In this document: positions 24,468 through 33,748 of the stretch, piece by piece
Position numbering within the stretch: position 1 is the first letter of the stretch
Layout of the letters: every line of letters begins with the position of its first letter
Origin: Flavobacteriaceae bacterium
GTDB lineage: Bacteria > Bacteroidota > Bacteroidia > Flavobacteriales > Flavobacteriaceae
Direction of reading: 5' to 3'
Assembly (NCBI GenBank): GCA_016744415.1
Contig: JADGEL010000003.1
Coordinates: 434,001-498,000 of the forward strand
DNA length: 64,000 bases
The notes under the pieces: model-generated
Told to the model about the DNA's origin: nothing
The model's input: only the letters and a program-made list of their open reading frames with translations
Databases searched by the model: none
Position numbers and translations under genes: made by a program

Positions 24468-26705
24468 ATGAAGAATAGAATTATATTAATAATAATTGCA
24501 CTATTTCCAATGATATCTTTTAGTCAAGATACTTTAAAAGGAATGGCAATGACCAATGAAAATGGCCAGATTAGTGGTATACCTGGAGCCACCGTATATT
24601 GGCTAGATACAGAAATTGGAACCACAACGAACGACAAAGGTTGGTTTACTATCAAATACAAACCAGAATTCACAAAATTGGTAATAAGTTTTATAGGGTA
24701 TAAAACAGATACAATAAATGTAACTTCTCTAAATCAAGAAATTCATCATATACTAAAGGATGAAAGTGAATTAGATGAAATTGTAATTGAATCAAGAAGT
24801 AAAACAACAAGTTTTTCTTATTTATCAACAACAAATATCATTAAAGTTTCATCAGAAGAATTGTTAAAAGCAGCTTGTTGCAATTTATCTGAGAGTTTTG
24901 AAACAAATCCATCTATCGATGTTAATTTTTCTGATGCCGTTACTGGTACTAAGCAAATTCAAATGCTTGGGCTAAATAGTCCTTATCTACTAATTACACA
25001 AGAAAACATTCCTTCAGTTAGAGGAGCTTCTCAAGCATACGGATTAACATTCACTCCAGGCACTTGGATAGAAAGCATACAAATTACGAAAGGTACAGGA
25101 AGTGTTGTAAATGGATACGAAAGTATTGCTGGACAAATAAATGCTGAGTTAGTAAAACCACTTACCGATGAAAAATTATTTGTTAATCTGTACGGGGCAA
25201 ATAATGGACGCTTAGAATTAAACACACATTTTAATCAGATACTTTCTGACAAATGGAGTACGGGAATCTATTTACACGCAAATAACAGGTCAAAAGAAAA
25301 TGATCATAATGGCGACAATTTTCTAGATATGCCAATTGGCAATCAAATCAATGTAATGAATCGTTGGCAATACCAAAATGCAGAAACAGGTTGGGTTGGT
25401 TTTTTAAATCTAAGATATTTAAATGATGAAAAGCAAGGAGGTGAATTAAACTTTAACCCTGATACAGATAAATTGACTACCAATGCTTGGGGAAGTGAGA
25501 TTAATACAAATAGGTTTGACGCTGCAGTAAAAATCGGCTATGTATTCCCTGAAATACCATATCAGAGTTTTGGATTTCAGACAGCATATAGTAAGCATAA
25601 ACAAGAATCATATTATGGGTTAAGAACTTATGACATAGAACAAGAAAGTGTCTATTCTAGCTTTTTGCTTAACTCAATTATTGGAGATACACGAAATAAA
25701 TTTAAGACCGGAATTACCTTTACTTATGATCGTTATAGCGAAATGGTTGAACTCGTAGATTATGGGCGGACTGAAAATTCTATTGGAGGATTTTTCGAAT
25801 ATTCGTATGACAATTTAGACGAGTTTAGTTTAACCGCAGGAATTAGAGTGGACCAGCATAATAAGCTAGGATTCTTTATAACCCCAAGAATACATTTACG
25901 ATATTCCCCTTGGGAAAAAGGAGTATTTAGAGCGTCTTTTGGTCGAGGTAAAAGAAGTGCAAATGTTTTTGCTGAAAATCAACAATTATTCGCCTCTAAT
26001 AGAACTATAAATTTGATTGATTCTGGTGGTAAAATTTATGGATTAGATCCTGAATCAGCGTGGAACTATGGAGTAAGTTTTTTACAAGGATTTAATTTGT
26101 TTGGCAGAAAAGGTGATATTTTAATCGATTTTTACAGAACAGATTTCACAAATCAAGTGGTAGTAGATTGGGAAAATCCACAAGAAATTTCATTCTATAA
26201 TTTAGATGGAAAAAGTGTTGCCAATAGTTTTCAAACTGAAATAAGTTATAATGCTTTTAACAACTTTGATTTAAAATTATCCTACAAATTTTATGATGTA
26301 ACTACTGATTATTCCTCGGGAAACAATAGTAAGCCACTGACACCAAATCATCGATTTTTTGTAAATATTGGATATAAAACTCCTGTCAAAAACAATAGTT
26401 ATTGGATGTTTGATGCTACCTATAATTTAGTAGGCAAACAGCGTTTTCCAAATACAGAGTCCAATCCGACTGAATATCAAAGACCAGAATATAGTCCTAC
26501 AACTAATTTACTAAATGCACAAATTACTCGAATTTTTTCCCCTAAATTTGAAATGTATATAGGAGGAGAAAATATAACTGGTACAACTCAAGAGAATCCA
26601 ATTATTTCGGCAGGCAATCCGTTTAACCCCTATTTTGATAGTACTATGGTATATGCTCCAATAAATGGTGCAAATTTTTATACCGGATTAAGATTTAAAC
26701 TTTAA
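24468..26705 (+). CDS. TonB-dependent outer-membrane receptor with carboxypeptidase-like extension
   Basis: 745 residues. Signal peptide (about 1-19), a carboxypeptidase-regulatory-like domain (about 22-95, GIPGATVYWLDTEIGTTTNDKGWFTIKY), a plug domain (about 110-215, including AACCNLSESFETNPSIDVNF and the SVVNGYESIAGQIN region) and a C-terminal beta-barrel ending in NGANFYTGLRFKL. No SusD partner, so not a typical glycan receptor. The CC motif in the plug (KAACCNLSESF) and the neighbours HYC_CC_PP and HMA proteins suggest a metal or metal-chelate ligand, copper being the best guess. Likely co-transcribed with the HMA gene 10 bases downstream. Confidence 0.9.
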   Translation: MKNRIILIIIALFPMISFSQDTLKGMAMTNENGQISGIPGATVYWLDTEIGTTTNDKGWFTIKYKPEFTKLVISFIGYKTDTINVTSLNQEIHHILKDESELDEIVIESRSKTTSFSYLSTTNIIKVSSEELLKAACCNLSESFETNPSIDVNFSDAVTGTKQIQMLGLNSPYLLITQENIPSVRGASQAYGLTFTPGTWIESIQITKGTGSVVNGYESIAGQINAELVKPLTDEKLFVNLYGANNGRLELNTHFNQILSDKWSTGIYLHANNRSKENDHNGDNFLDMPIGNQINVMNRWQYQNAETGWVGFLNLRYLNDEKQGGELNFNPDTDKLTTNAWGSEINTNRFDAAVKIGYVFPEIPYQSFGFQTAYSKHKQESYYGLRTYDIEQESVYSSFLLNSIIGDTRNKFKTGITFTYDRYSEMVELVDYGRTENSIGGFFEYSYDNLDEFSLTAGIRVDQHNKLGFFITPRIHLRYSPWEKGVFRASFGRGKRSANVFAENQQLFASNRTINLIDSGGKIYGLDPESAWNYGVSFLQGFNLFGRKGDILIDFYRTDFTNQVVVDWENPQEISFYNLDGKSVANSFQTEISYNAFNNFDLKLSYKFYDVTTDYSSGNNSKPLTPNHRFFVNIGYKTPVKNNSYWMFDATYNLVGKQRFPNTESNPTEYQRPEYSPTTNLLNAQITRIFSPKFEMYIGGENITGTTQENPIISAGNPFNPYFDSTMVYAPINGANFYTGLRFKL

Positions 26706-26715
26706 TAATTAAACC

Positions 26716-27072
26716 ATGAAAAAACTATTTTTATTTTTAGGTATTGTATTGATTACTTTATCAGCAACAGCACAAAATAAAAACGCCAAAGTATCATTTG
26801 AAGTAGATGGTATTTGTGGTATGTGTAAAAAACGAATTGAAAAAGCAGCATTAAATACTAAGGGAGTAAAATATGCATCTTGGGATGTTAAAACCCATAT
26901 GCTATCCTTAATAATTGACGAACGAAAAACAGCTGTTAAAACAGTGCAAGAAAACGTAGCTGCAGTTGGTCATAGCACTAAAGAAGTTGCCACTACAGAA
27001 GAGGCTTATAACAACCTAGATCCTTGCTGTAAGTATAAAGATGAGGAAATAGTAAAGGATCATGAAAAATAA
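26716..27072 (+). CDS. Exported heavy-metal-associated (HMA) domain protein
   Basis: 118 residues with a signal peptide (about 1-20, ending SATAQ). The HMA fold follows with the metal site GICGMCKKRIEKAA (Cys34, Cys37; the family pattern is CxxC). A second cysteine pair, DPCCKYKDEE (Cys104, Cys105), lies near the C-terminus. Expected to bind a soft metal such as Cu(I) in the periplasm and pass it on. Ten bases after the TonB receptor gene and followed by a strong hairpin terminator. Confidence 0.88.
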   Translation: MKKLFLFLGIVLITLSATAQNKNAKVSFEVDGICGMCKKRIEKAALNTKGVKYASWDVKTHMLSLIIDERKTAVKTVQENVAAVGHSTKEVATTEEAYNNLDPCCKYKDEEIVKDHEK

Positions 27073-27105
27073 AGTCCTTTAAAAAAGTAATTTAAATATT
27101 GCTAC

Positions 27106-27145
27106 GATTGAAAATAGAAATTTCTTTGAATTTCTATTTTCAATC
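27106..27145 (+). terminator. Long hairpin terminator of the metal cluster
   Basis: A perfect 17-pair stem (GATTGAAAATAGAAATT against its complement) with a six-base loop, 33 bases after the HMA stop. AT-rich, with no long T-run, but placed as expected. Confidence 0.7.
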
Positions 27146-27201
27146 TTTGGAAAAAGAATGTTAACTTGTGGAGAAGTGAAGATAACAAAAAATTTGAACT
27201 T

Positions 27202-27759
27202 ATGGAATCAAAAATAAAGAGTCTAAAAAGTATTTTAATCTTAACACTTTTTATGTTGAGTATCATTTTTATGAATGGACAAACTTATGTTGTTGAAACC
27301 GGAACTACATTTTTCAAGGCCAAAGTTTCAATTAATTCTTATTCGGGAATTTCAGATAAATTAACTGGCTCTATTAATTTTGAAACTGGCGAAATAGAAT
27401 TTTCTATTCCTGCCTCATCAATTATAACGAAGAGTAAAAAGAGAAATAAGCATATGTATGAGCTCATAAAAGTTGATGAATATACTACAGTTACTTTTAA
27501 AGGTAACCTGATAGATTTTTATGATGCGGATCAGGAAAAACAAACACTAAAGGTAAGAGGTAATTTTACACTTGCTGGTGCTACAAAAGAAATTGAGTTA
27601 AGTATTGACTTAACTCCTGAGCAAAATGGATTACGTCTTCATGCAGATTGGACTTTATTAATTACTGATTATGATATAGAACCACCAACAAAAGCATTCA
27701 TGACAGTTAAGGATAAGCATGAAATGACTGTTGATGCTTTTATGGTTAAAAAAAATTGA
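27202..27759 (+). CDS. YceI-like exported lipid-binding domain protein
   Basis: 185 residues from ATG 27202, which directly begins a signal peptide (MESKIKSLKSILILTLFMLSII...NGQ). An in-frame ATG at 27166 would add 12 polar residues ahead of the signal and is less likely. The body has the YceI layout: alternating strands, FKAKVSINSYSGISDKLTGS near the start, GTTFFKAK, TVTFKGN, LKVRGNFTLAGATKEIEL near 115-135, ending VDAFMVKK. YceI proteins bind polyprenoid or amphiphilic ligands in the periplasm. Role here unknown; a separate unit behind the metal cluster. Confidence 0.78.
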   Translation: MESKIKSLKSILILTLFMLSIIFMNGQTYVVETGTTFFKAKVSINSYSGISDKLTGSINFETGEIEFSIPASSIITKSKKRNKHMYELIKVDEYTTVTFKGNLIDFYDADQEKQTLKVRGNFTLAGATKEIELSIDLTPEQNGLRLHADWTLLITDYDIEPPTKAFMTVKDKHEMTVDAFMVKKN

Positions 27760-27838
27760 TTTTTATTTTTCAAAACTTACATCAGTAAATTCACTTAATT
27801 TGATATTTTTGCAATCTAAATTATTAAATACTAATTCC

Positions 27839-28522
27839 ATGAAAAAAATATTTTTATTCTTAACTCTTTTTATAGCGTTTTCATCTGTTGCTCAAAATTC
27901 AAATCAAGTAGAACTTGAAAAGCAAAAATTAAAACAAGCTTTGATTTATGGTGACCAATCAACTGCTACGAATATGATGTATAATATCATTGCATTAGAA
28001 GGAGATAAAAGTGTTTACAAAGATAGTTTGGCATATTTGTACTTTAATAGACGTAGTTACTTATCTTGCTTTTTAGCAACTGAAGACGCCTTGAAAAATA
28101 ATCCTAACAACATTGAGCTATTAGAAATGAATGCATTCTCTATAGAATCTTTAGGCGCTTTTGACAAAGCGATTGAGAGTTATCAAAAGTTGTTGATTTC
28201 ATCAAACAATAATTTTCATGCATACAAAATAGCTTCTTTACAATTTGAATTGAAAAAATTTAATGAAGCATATGTTTCAATAAAAAAGGCTGAGTCATTA
28301 CCTGATAGTGGAATTGAAAATATTACTTTTTCTGTAAACCAAAATTACAATCAACCTGTTCCATTAAAGGCTGCAATTGTTTACCTAAAAGGGTTAACAG
28401 AATTGAATCTTGATGATAAGGCAGCTACAAAAGTAAGTATGCAAAAAGCAATACAATTGTTTCCTGAGTTTGTATTGGCTAAAGAAGTTTTATCTAACTT
28501 AGAAGTAAAACCTAAAGAATAG
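27839..28522 (+). CDS. Exported tetratricopeptide-repeat protein
   Basis: 227 residues from ATG 27839, which starts a clean signal peptide (MKKIFLFLTLFIAFSSVAQ). A longer in-frame reading from 27731 would put 36 unrelated residues in front and overlap the YceI gene, so it is rejected. Helical repeats of the TPR type are visible (ATEDALKNNPNNIELLEMNAFSIESLGAFDKAIESYQKLL, followed by two weaker units). Probably a protein-protein interaction scaffold in the periplasm. A TANNTTTG-like box (TATTTTTG) lies 28 bases upstream. No specific partner can be named. Confidence 0.8.
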   Translation: MKKIFLFLTLFIAFSSVAQNSNQVELEKQKLKQALIYGDQSTATNMMYNIIALEGDKSVYKDSLAYLYFNRRSYLSCFLATEDALKNNPNNIELLEMNAFSIESLGAFDKAIESYQKLLISSNNNFHAYKIASLQFELKKFNEAYVSIKKAESLPDSGIENITFSVNQNYNQPVPLKAAIVYLKGLTELNLDDKAATKVSMQKAIQLFPEFVLAKEVLSNLEVKPKE

Positions 28523-28526
28523 ATTT

Positions 28527-29891
28527 TTATTTTAATCCAAAAAATAACTTAATCAGTTTTAATTTTAATGGAGTCTGTGGATAGTATTTTAAATTAGGTT
28601 CTATCCAAGTAGGCTTGTCTAAGATACTTTTGTAATGCGAAAAAGCCTTAAATCCTTCTTCGCCATGATAAGAACCCATACCACTATCTCCCACTCCACC
28701 AAATCCAAAATTAGGATTTGAAATGTGCATGACTGCCTCATTAACACAACCACCTCCAAAAGAAATCTCGCTTAGAATCTTATTTTTTGTAGACATACTT
28801 TTTGTAAACACATAACAAGACAAAGGCTTCGGAAGATTTTTTATTTTCTCAATAACTTCATTTAAGTCATCATAATAAATAATAGGCAAAATTGGCCCAA
28901 ATATTTCTTCTTCCATAATTTCATCATCAAAGGTAATATTGTCTAAGATAGTTGGTTCTATCACTCTTTCTTCAATACTATAACCACCGCCCAAATACAC
29001 TTTCTCTTTATCTATTAGTTTAACCAAACGTTCTGTATTTCTTTTATTTACAATCTGAACATAGTTCTTGTTATCAGGATTAAAATGACAACTTTCGATT
29101 TCATTTTTTAATAAATTCAAAAATTTATCCTTTATACTTTTATGAACCAATAAATAATCTGGTGCAATACAGGTTTGTCCTGCATTTAAAAATTTTGACC
29201 AAACCAATCTCTTTGCTGCAATTTTTAAATTAGCATTGGGAGTAATAAAAGCGGGGCTTTTTCCACCTAATTCTAAAGTAACTGGAGTTAAATGTTTTGC
29301 CGCTGCTTTATATACAATTTTACCAACAGTTGTACTTCCTGTAAAAAATATTTTATCAAACTTTTCTTTGAGTAGTTGCGTTGTTGTTTCAACTCCACCT
29401 TCCACAACTTTGAAAAAATTTGAATCAAAATTTGAGTTAATCATCTCAGCCATTACCTTACTTGTATTCACCGGAACCTCACTTGGTTTTAAAATAACGG
29501 TACATCCTGCAACGATGGCAGAAACTGCTGGAGCAAACGATAATTGATAGGGGTAATTCCATGCACCAATAACTAAAGACACCCCTAAAGGTTCAGGAAT
29601 TACATAACTCTTTGCAGGAAAATTAAGGAGATTCGTACGTTTTGTTTTGATACTTGCCCACTCATCAACTTTCTTAATAGCTTCTTTAATATCACTATAA
29701 ACCAATACCAATTCTGTAGTAAAAGTATCGAAAGATGATTTTTTAAAATCAGTATAAATAGCATCATACATTAATTGCTCATTTTCTTTAAGTACAGAAA
29801 GTAATTTTTTCAATTGCTGCTTTCTAAATTTAATATCTTTAGTAGTATTGCTATTAAAAAAAACACGTTGTGCATGTATGACATCTTGCAT
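28527..29891 (-). CDS. Aldehyde dehydrogenase, class 3 (fatty-aldehyde type)
   Basis: 454 residues of the NAD(P)-dependent aldehyde dehydrogenase superfamily, class 3 group: PLGVSLVIGAWNYPYQLSFAPAV near 100-122, GSTTVGK near 185, catalytic Glu in LELGGKSP near 209 and catalytic Cys in NAGQTCIAPDY near 243, EEEIFGPILP near 330. The C-terminus ends with a hydrophobic/basic stretch (LKLKLIKLFFGLK) that may contact the membrane, as in fatty-aldehyde dehydrogenases. Converts medium- or long-chain aldehydes to acids. Convergent with the TPR gene; stop codons are five bases apart. Confidence 0.9.
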   Translation of the reverse strand: MQDVIHAQRVFFNSNTTKDIKFRKQQLKKLLSVLKENEQLMYDAIYTDFKKSSFDTFTTELVLVYSDIKEAIKKVDEWASIKTKRTNLLNFPAKSYVIPEPLGVSLVIGAWNYPYQLSFAPAVSAIVAGCTVILKPSEVPVNTSKVMAEMINSNFDSNFFKVVEGGVETTTQLLKEKFDKIFFTGSTTVGKIVYKAAAKHLTPVTLELGGKSPAFITPNANLKIAAKRLVWSKFLNAGQTCIAPDYLLVHKSIKDKFLNLLKNEIESCHFNPDNKNYVQIVNKRNTERLVKLIDKEKVYLGGGYSIEERVIEPTILDNITFDDEIMEEEIFGPILPIIYYDDLNEVIEKIKNLPKPLSCYVFTKSMSTKNKILSEISFGGGCVNEAVMHISNPNFGFGGVGDSGMGSYHGEEGFKAFSHYKSILDKPTWIEPNLKYYPQTPLKLKLIKLFFGLK

Positions 29892-29986
29892 AAAACATAA
29901 ATTAATGATATTGCAAAATACGGAAAAATTAGATTTATTGTTTATTCAAATTTATTTAAGTGTGGTTGAATTATTACCGCAACAAA

Positions 29987-30013
29987 AAAGGCTCTGAATT
30001 TTTCAGAGCCTTT
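29987..30013 (-). terminator. Intrinsic terminator of the small membrane protein gene
   Basis: AAAGGCTCTGAA / TTCAGAGCCTTT: a 12-pair stem with a three-base loop and an A-run (T-run on the minus strand), about 20 bases beyond the stop at 30035. Confidence 0.85.
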
Positions 30014-30034
30014 ATATATTCGTATCAGTTGCTA

Positions 30035-30214
30035 TTATTCTTCAAATACAGCATCAGCTTGTTTATCTTGTTTTCTATATTTCCATTCTTCTCTTAAATA
30101 TCCAACAATCCAATAAGGGATTACAAAAGAAATTAAGAAAATCATCAACCAAAACCCTGTAGTAAATATAGCCAAGAAAAGTAAGAACCCTGAATATTGA
30201 GAAAAGTCCAACAT
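30035..30214 (-). CDS. Small membrane protein, 59 residues
   Basis: A short minus-strand frame, ATG at 30214 to TAA at 30035, coding MLDFSQYSGFLLFLAIF... with two adjoining hydrophobic stretches (about 9-21 and 22-39) and a charged C-terminal tail (REEWKYRKQDKQADAVFEE). It is closed by its own strong terminator, which supports a real gene. No family recognised. Probably an inner-membrane protein with a cytoplasmic acidic/basic tail; it could be an accessory peptide of a membrane complex. Divergent from the fumarase gene. Confidence 0.7.
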   Translation of the reverse strand: MLDFSQYSGFLLFLAIFTTGFWLMIFLISFVIPYWIVGYLREEWKYRKQDKQADAVFEE

Positions 30215-30338
30215 GTTTTATTCGTTTTTTATAAGTTGCTACAAAACTACTATTTATTTTCTATTTAATAAAACAAGTTTTTATTTTTTTTCCTTTATCC
30301 TTTCCTAAATAAACACTTAATTATCTTTTATAAAAAGA

Positions 30339-30368
30339 TTGCAAATAATATTCATCTTCGTAAATTTG
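30339..30368 (+). promoter_or_regulatory. Bacteroidota promoter of the fumarase gene
   Basis: TTG at 30339-30341, 19 bases, then TAAATTTG at 30361-30368. This matches the TTG-N19-TANNTTTG consensus of the Bacteroidota primary sigma factor. The ATG is 23 bases further on. Confidence 0.75.
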
Positions 30369-30391
30369 TAACTCATTAAAATTCTTTACAT

Positions 30392-31789
30392 ATGAAATTC
30401 AGAATAGAAAAAGATACTATGGGTAACGTTGAAGTTCCTGCAGATAAATATTGGGGCGCACAAACTGAACGTTCTCGTAATAATTTTAAAATAGGTGCTG
30501 CCGCTTCCATGCCATTAGAAGTGGTTTATGGCTTTGCTTATCTCAAAAAAGCGGCTGCTTTTGCCAATTGCGAATTGGGCGTATTACCATCAGATAAAAG
30601 AGATTTAATTGCACAAGTTTGCGAAGAAATTTTAGAAGGTAAGTTAGATGACCAATTTCCGCTAGTTATTTGGCAAACAGGTTCCGGAACACAAAGTAAT
30701 ATGAATACCAATGAAGTAATTGCCAACAGAGCACATGAAATTGCTGGTAAAGTAATTGGTGAAGGAGAAAAAACAATTCAACCAAATGACGATGTCAATA
30801 AATCACAATCATCAAATGATACTTTCCCAACTGGGATGCACATTGCATGTTATAAAATGGTGGTAGAAACTACCATCCCTGGTATTGAAAAATTACGTGA
30901 TACTTTTCAAAATAAATCAGAAGACTTTAAAGACGTTGTTAAAATTGGACGTACTCATTTAATGGATGCTACTCCCCTAACTTTGGGTCAAGAGTTTTCT
31001 GGTTATGTATCTCAATTAAATCACGGAATTAAAGCATTGAAAAATACTTTAGCTCATTTATCTGAATTGGCTTTGGGTGGAACCGCGGTTGGAACAGGAC
31101 TAAATACTCCTGCAGGATATGACGTTGTCGTTGCAAAATACATTGCTGAATTTACAGAACACCCTTTTATTACTGCCGAAAATAAATTTGAAGCATTAGC
31201 TGCTCACGATGCAATTGTAGAAACACATGGAGCATTGAAACAATTGGCAGTATCATTAAATAAAATTGCCAATGATATTCGAATGATGGCTTCTGGGCCA
31301 CGTTCAGGAATTGGAGAATTGATTATTCCTGCCAATGAACCTGGTTCATCTATTATGCCAGGAAAAGTAAATCCTACACAATCTGAAGCCCTGACAATGG
31401 TTTGTGCTCAGGTAATGGGTAACGATGTTGCCATAACTGTTGGCGGTACACAAGGACATTACGAATTAAATGTTTTTAAACCGATGATGGCTTCCAACTT
31501 ATTACAATCTGCAAGATTGATTGGTGATTCTTGTGTTTCCTTTAATGATAATTGTGCTGTCGGAATTGAACCGAATCATAAAATAATCAAAGAATTATTA
31601 AATAACTCTTTGATGTTAGTTACAGCTTTAAATACCAAAATTGGTTACTATAAAGCTGCTGAAATTGCAAATACGGCACATGCAAACGGAACAACATTGA
31701 GAGTAGAAGCAGTACGTTTAGGATATGTTACCGAAGAAGAATATGATGCTTGGGTGATTCCTGCGAATATGACTGGTGGATTGAAATAA
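30392..31789 (+). CDS. fumC: Fumarate hydratase, class II
   Basis: 465 residues, the normal length for class II fumarase. Signature [13 protein letters not shown] near 320-332, substrate-binding [15 protein letters not shown] near 98-112 and the [20 protein letters not shown] region near 187-206. No iron-sulfur cysteines, as expected. Converts fumarate to malate in the citric acid cycle, cytoplasmic. Single gene with its own promoter and a hairpin downstream. Confidence 0.96.
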   Translation: MKFRIEKDTMGNVEVPADKYWGAQTERSRNNFKIGAAASMPLEVVYGFAYLKKAAAFANCELGVLPSDKRDLIAQVCEEILEGKLDDQFPLVIWQTGSGTQSNMNTNEVIANRAHEIAGKVIGEGEKTIQPNDDVNKSQSSNDTFPTGMHIACYKMVVETTIPGIEKLRDTFQNKSEDFKDVVKIGRTHLMDATPLTLGQEFSGYVSQLNHGIKALKNTLAHLSELALGGTAVGTGLNTPAGYDVVVAKYIAEFTEHPFITAENKFEALAAHDAIVETHGALKQLAVSLNKIANDIRMMASGPRSGIGELIIPANEPGSSIMPGKVNPTQSEALTMVCAQVMGNDVAITVGGTQGHYELNVFKPMMASNLLQSARLIGDSCVSFNDNCAVGIEPNHKIIKELLNNSLMLVTALNTKIGYYKAAEIANTAHANGTTLRVEAVRLGYVTEEEYDAWVIPANMTGGLK

Positions 31790-31804
31790 GAAATAGTATT
31801 TGAT

Positions 31805-31838
31805 GACCGAAGATGAAGCTTGATGTTTTTTCTTCGGT
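31805..31838 (+). terminator. Probable terminator after fumC
   Basis: ACCGAAGA and TCTTCGGT form an eight-pair stem with a long AT-rich loop, followed by TTTTCTTTCTT. Sixteen bases after the fumC stop. Confidence 0.55.
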
Positions 31839-31926
31839 TTTCTTTCTTCTAACATCAAACCTTCTAAATTAAATTGAGGCATTCTAATTAGTTTTCTAAA
31901 CTCAAACTTTAGTATTTTCGTAAAAT

Positions 31927-33168
31927 ATGACAACACTCATCATTAACATCAAAGAATTAGTCCAAATTAGAGAAGCAGGAATTAATAAAGTTTCTGGTAA
32001 AGACATGAAAGTTTTACCAAGACTTAAAAATGCCTTTCTTTTAATTGAAAATGATTTGATTGCTGATTATGGCATGATGAAAAATCTTCCAAAAATAAAT
32101 GCTGATAATACGATTGACGCTACTGAAAAATTAGTATTACCTACTTGGTGCGATTCTCATACTCACATTGTTTTTGCAGGAAACAGAGAACAAGAGTTTG
32201 TTGCTCGAATCAATGGAGCAAGCTATGAGGAAATTGCAAATAATGGCGGAGGGATTTTAAATTCTGCCAAAAAACTACAAGAAACTTCAGAAGATGATTT
32301 GTATCAACAATCAGCAAAAAGATTGGAAGAAGTAATGCAATTAGGAACAGGTGCTGTAGAAATAAAATCTGGATATGGTTTGACTTTAGATGCAGAATTG
32401 AAAATGTTGCGCGTCATTAAAAAGTTAAATAAAAACTATCCTATTGAAATTAAGTCTACCTTTTTAGGAGCACATGCGATTCCGACAGAATTTAACAAAA
32501 ACTCATCTGGGTATGTAGATTTTGTTATTGAAACTATTCTACCTAAAGTAGCTGAAGAAAAGTTAGCAGAATTCATAGATGTCTTTTGCGAGACAGGTTA
32601 TTTTACGGTTGATGATACTAACAAATTATTAACCGCAGCAAAAGAATATGGCTTAATCCCTAAAATTCATGTTAATCAATTTACAGCAATTGGAGGGGTT
32701 CAAGCGGGTGTTGAACACAATGCTTTGTCTGTTGATCATTTAGAAGTGATGCGTAATGAAGATATCGAAGTATTAAAAAATTCTAATACTATGCCTGTGG
32801 CATTACCACTTTGTTCACATTTTTTGAGCATTCCCTATACTCCTGCTCGCAAATTGATTGATAAAGGATTACCACTAGCTTTAGCAACTGACTTTAACCC
32901 AGGGTCAACACCTTCAGGGAATATGAATCAAGTGGTATCTGAAGCTTGTATTAAAATGAATATGACTCCTGAAGAAGCAATCAATGCGGCAACAATTAAT
33001 GGAGCTTATGCAATGAATGTTCAAAAAACTCATGGAAGTATCACTATAGGAAAAAAAGCAAATCTGATTATTACCAAAGAAGTTCCAAGCATTGGATTTT
33101 TACCCTATGCCTTTGGCTCAAATAATATTGATATTGTTTTAATTAATGGGATAGTCGTAACACTGTAA
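31927..33168 (+). CDS. hutI: Imidazolonepropionase
   Basis: 413 residues of the amidohydrolase superfamily. Metal-binding CDSHTHIVFAGNREQEF near 75-92, GTGAVEIKSGYGL near 140, HVNQFTAIGGVQAGVEHNALSVDHLE near 248-273, LATDFNPGSTPSGNM near 319-333. It converts 4-imidazolone-5-propanoate to N-formimidoyl-glutamate in histidine degradation. The other hut genes are not next to it, so the pathway must be completed elsewhere. Its 3' end overlaps the convergent sugar transferase gene by 26 bases. Confidence 0.95.
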   Translation: MTTLIINIKELVQIREAGINKVSGKDMKVLPRLKNAFLLIENDLIADYGMMKNLPKINADNTIDATEKLVLPTWCDSHTHIVFAGNREQEFVARINGASYEEIANNGGGILNSAKKLQETSEDDLYQQSAKRLEEVMQLGTGAVEIKSGYGLTLDAELKMLRVIKKLNKNYPIEIKSTFLGAHAIPTEFNKNSSGYVDFVIETILPKVAEEKLAEFIDVFCETGYFTVDDTNKLLTAAKEYGLIPKIHVNQFTAIGGVQAGVEHNALSVDHLEVMRNEDIEVLKNSNTMPVALPLCSHFLSIPYTPARKLIDKGLPLALATDFNPGSTPSGNMNQVVSEACIKMNMTPEEAINAATINGAYAMNVQKTHGSITIGKKANLIITKEVPSIGFLPYAFGSNNIDIVLINGIVVTL

Positions 33169-33748
33169 TATAGATATATCTAATATCTTTTTTCAGATTC
33201 CACTCTTTTATATACACTTTATTTATCTCAACCTTTTGAGGCCAAAGAACGGTATCATTATATTCAACAGGGCTTTCTTGTTGCCCTAAAATATCTTCTT
33301 CATCAGAAAATTTAATTGTTGCAGGACCTGTAATTCCGGGTTTTACAGATAAAATAATTCGATCATCACCTTCCAATTTATCAGCATACCCCTCAACGTC
33401 TGGTCTTGGCCCCACAAAACTCATATCACCAAGCAACACATTAATTAGTTGTGGCAATTCATCCATTTTACTTCTACGCAAAAACCTTCCGAATTTTGTA
33501 ACTCTCAAATCATTAGCAGTCGTAATATGATGAGTTGCATCATTAACACGCATCGACTTAATTTTATAAAGCTTAAATAACTTAGCATCCTTACCTACTC
33601 TATTTTGAGAAAATATTCCGAATGATTTTGTAGAAAATGATGCGATGACAATAAATACCAGCATAGGTATAAGAAAAATAACCAAGCCGATTATTCCTAA
33701 AAAAATATCAAAAATTCTTTTGCTTATTTGTTGTTTTTTAGACAACAT
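33143..33748 (-). CDS. Polyprenyl-phosphate sugar-1-phosphate transferase (bacterial sugar transferase)
   Basis: 201 residues. One membrane segment at about 15-36, then the bacterial sugar transferase domain: SQNRVGKDAKLFKLYKIKSMRV near 47-68, RRSKMDELPQLINVLLGDMSFVGPRP near 91-116, KPGITGPATI near 134. This monotopic form transfers a sugar phosphate from a nucleotide sugar to undecaprenyl phosphate, starting a glycan chain. Last gene of the wza-wzc operon; its ATG abuts the stop of the oxidoreductase gene. It overlaps hutI by 26 bases at its 3' end. Confidence 0.93.
   Translation of the reverse strand: MLSKKQQISKRIFDIFLGIIGLVIFLIPMLVFIVIASFSTKSFGIFSQNRVGKDAKLFKLYKIKSMRVNDATHHITTANDLRVTKFGRFLRRSKMDELPQLINVLLGDMSFVGPRPDVEGYADKLEGDDRIILSVKPGITGPATIKFSDEEDILGQQESPVEYNDTVLWPQKVEINKVYIKEWNLKKDIRYIYITVLRLSH

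Noticed and set aside
27731-27838. Longer reading of the TPR gene
   Set aside because: It overlaps the YceI gene and hides a perfect signal peptide that begins at 27839.
33143-33168. Overlap of hutI and the sugar transferase as a sign of sequencing error
   Set aside because: Both reading frames are intact to normal family ends; short convergent overlaps are common.
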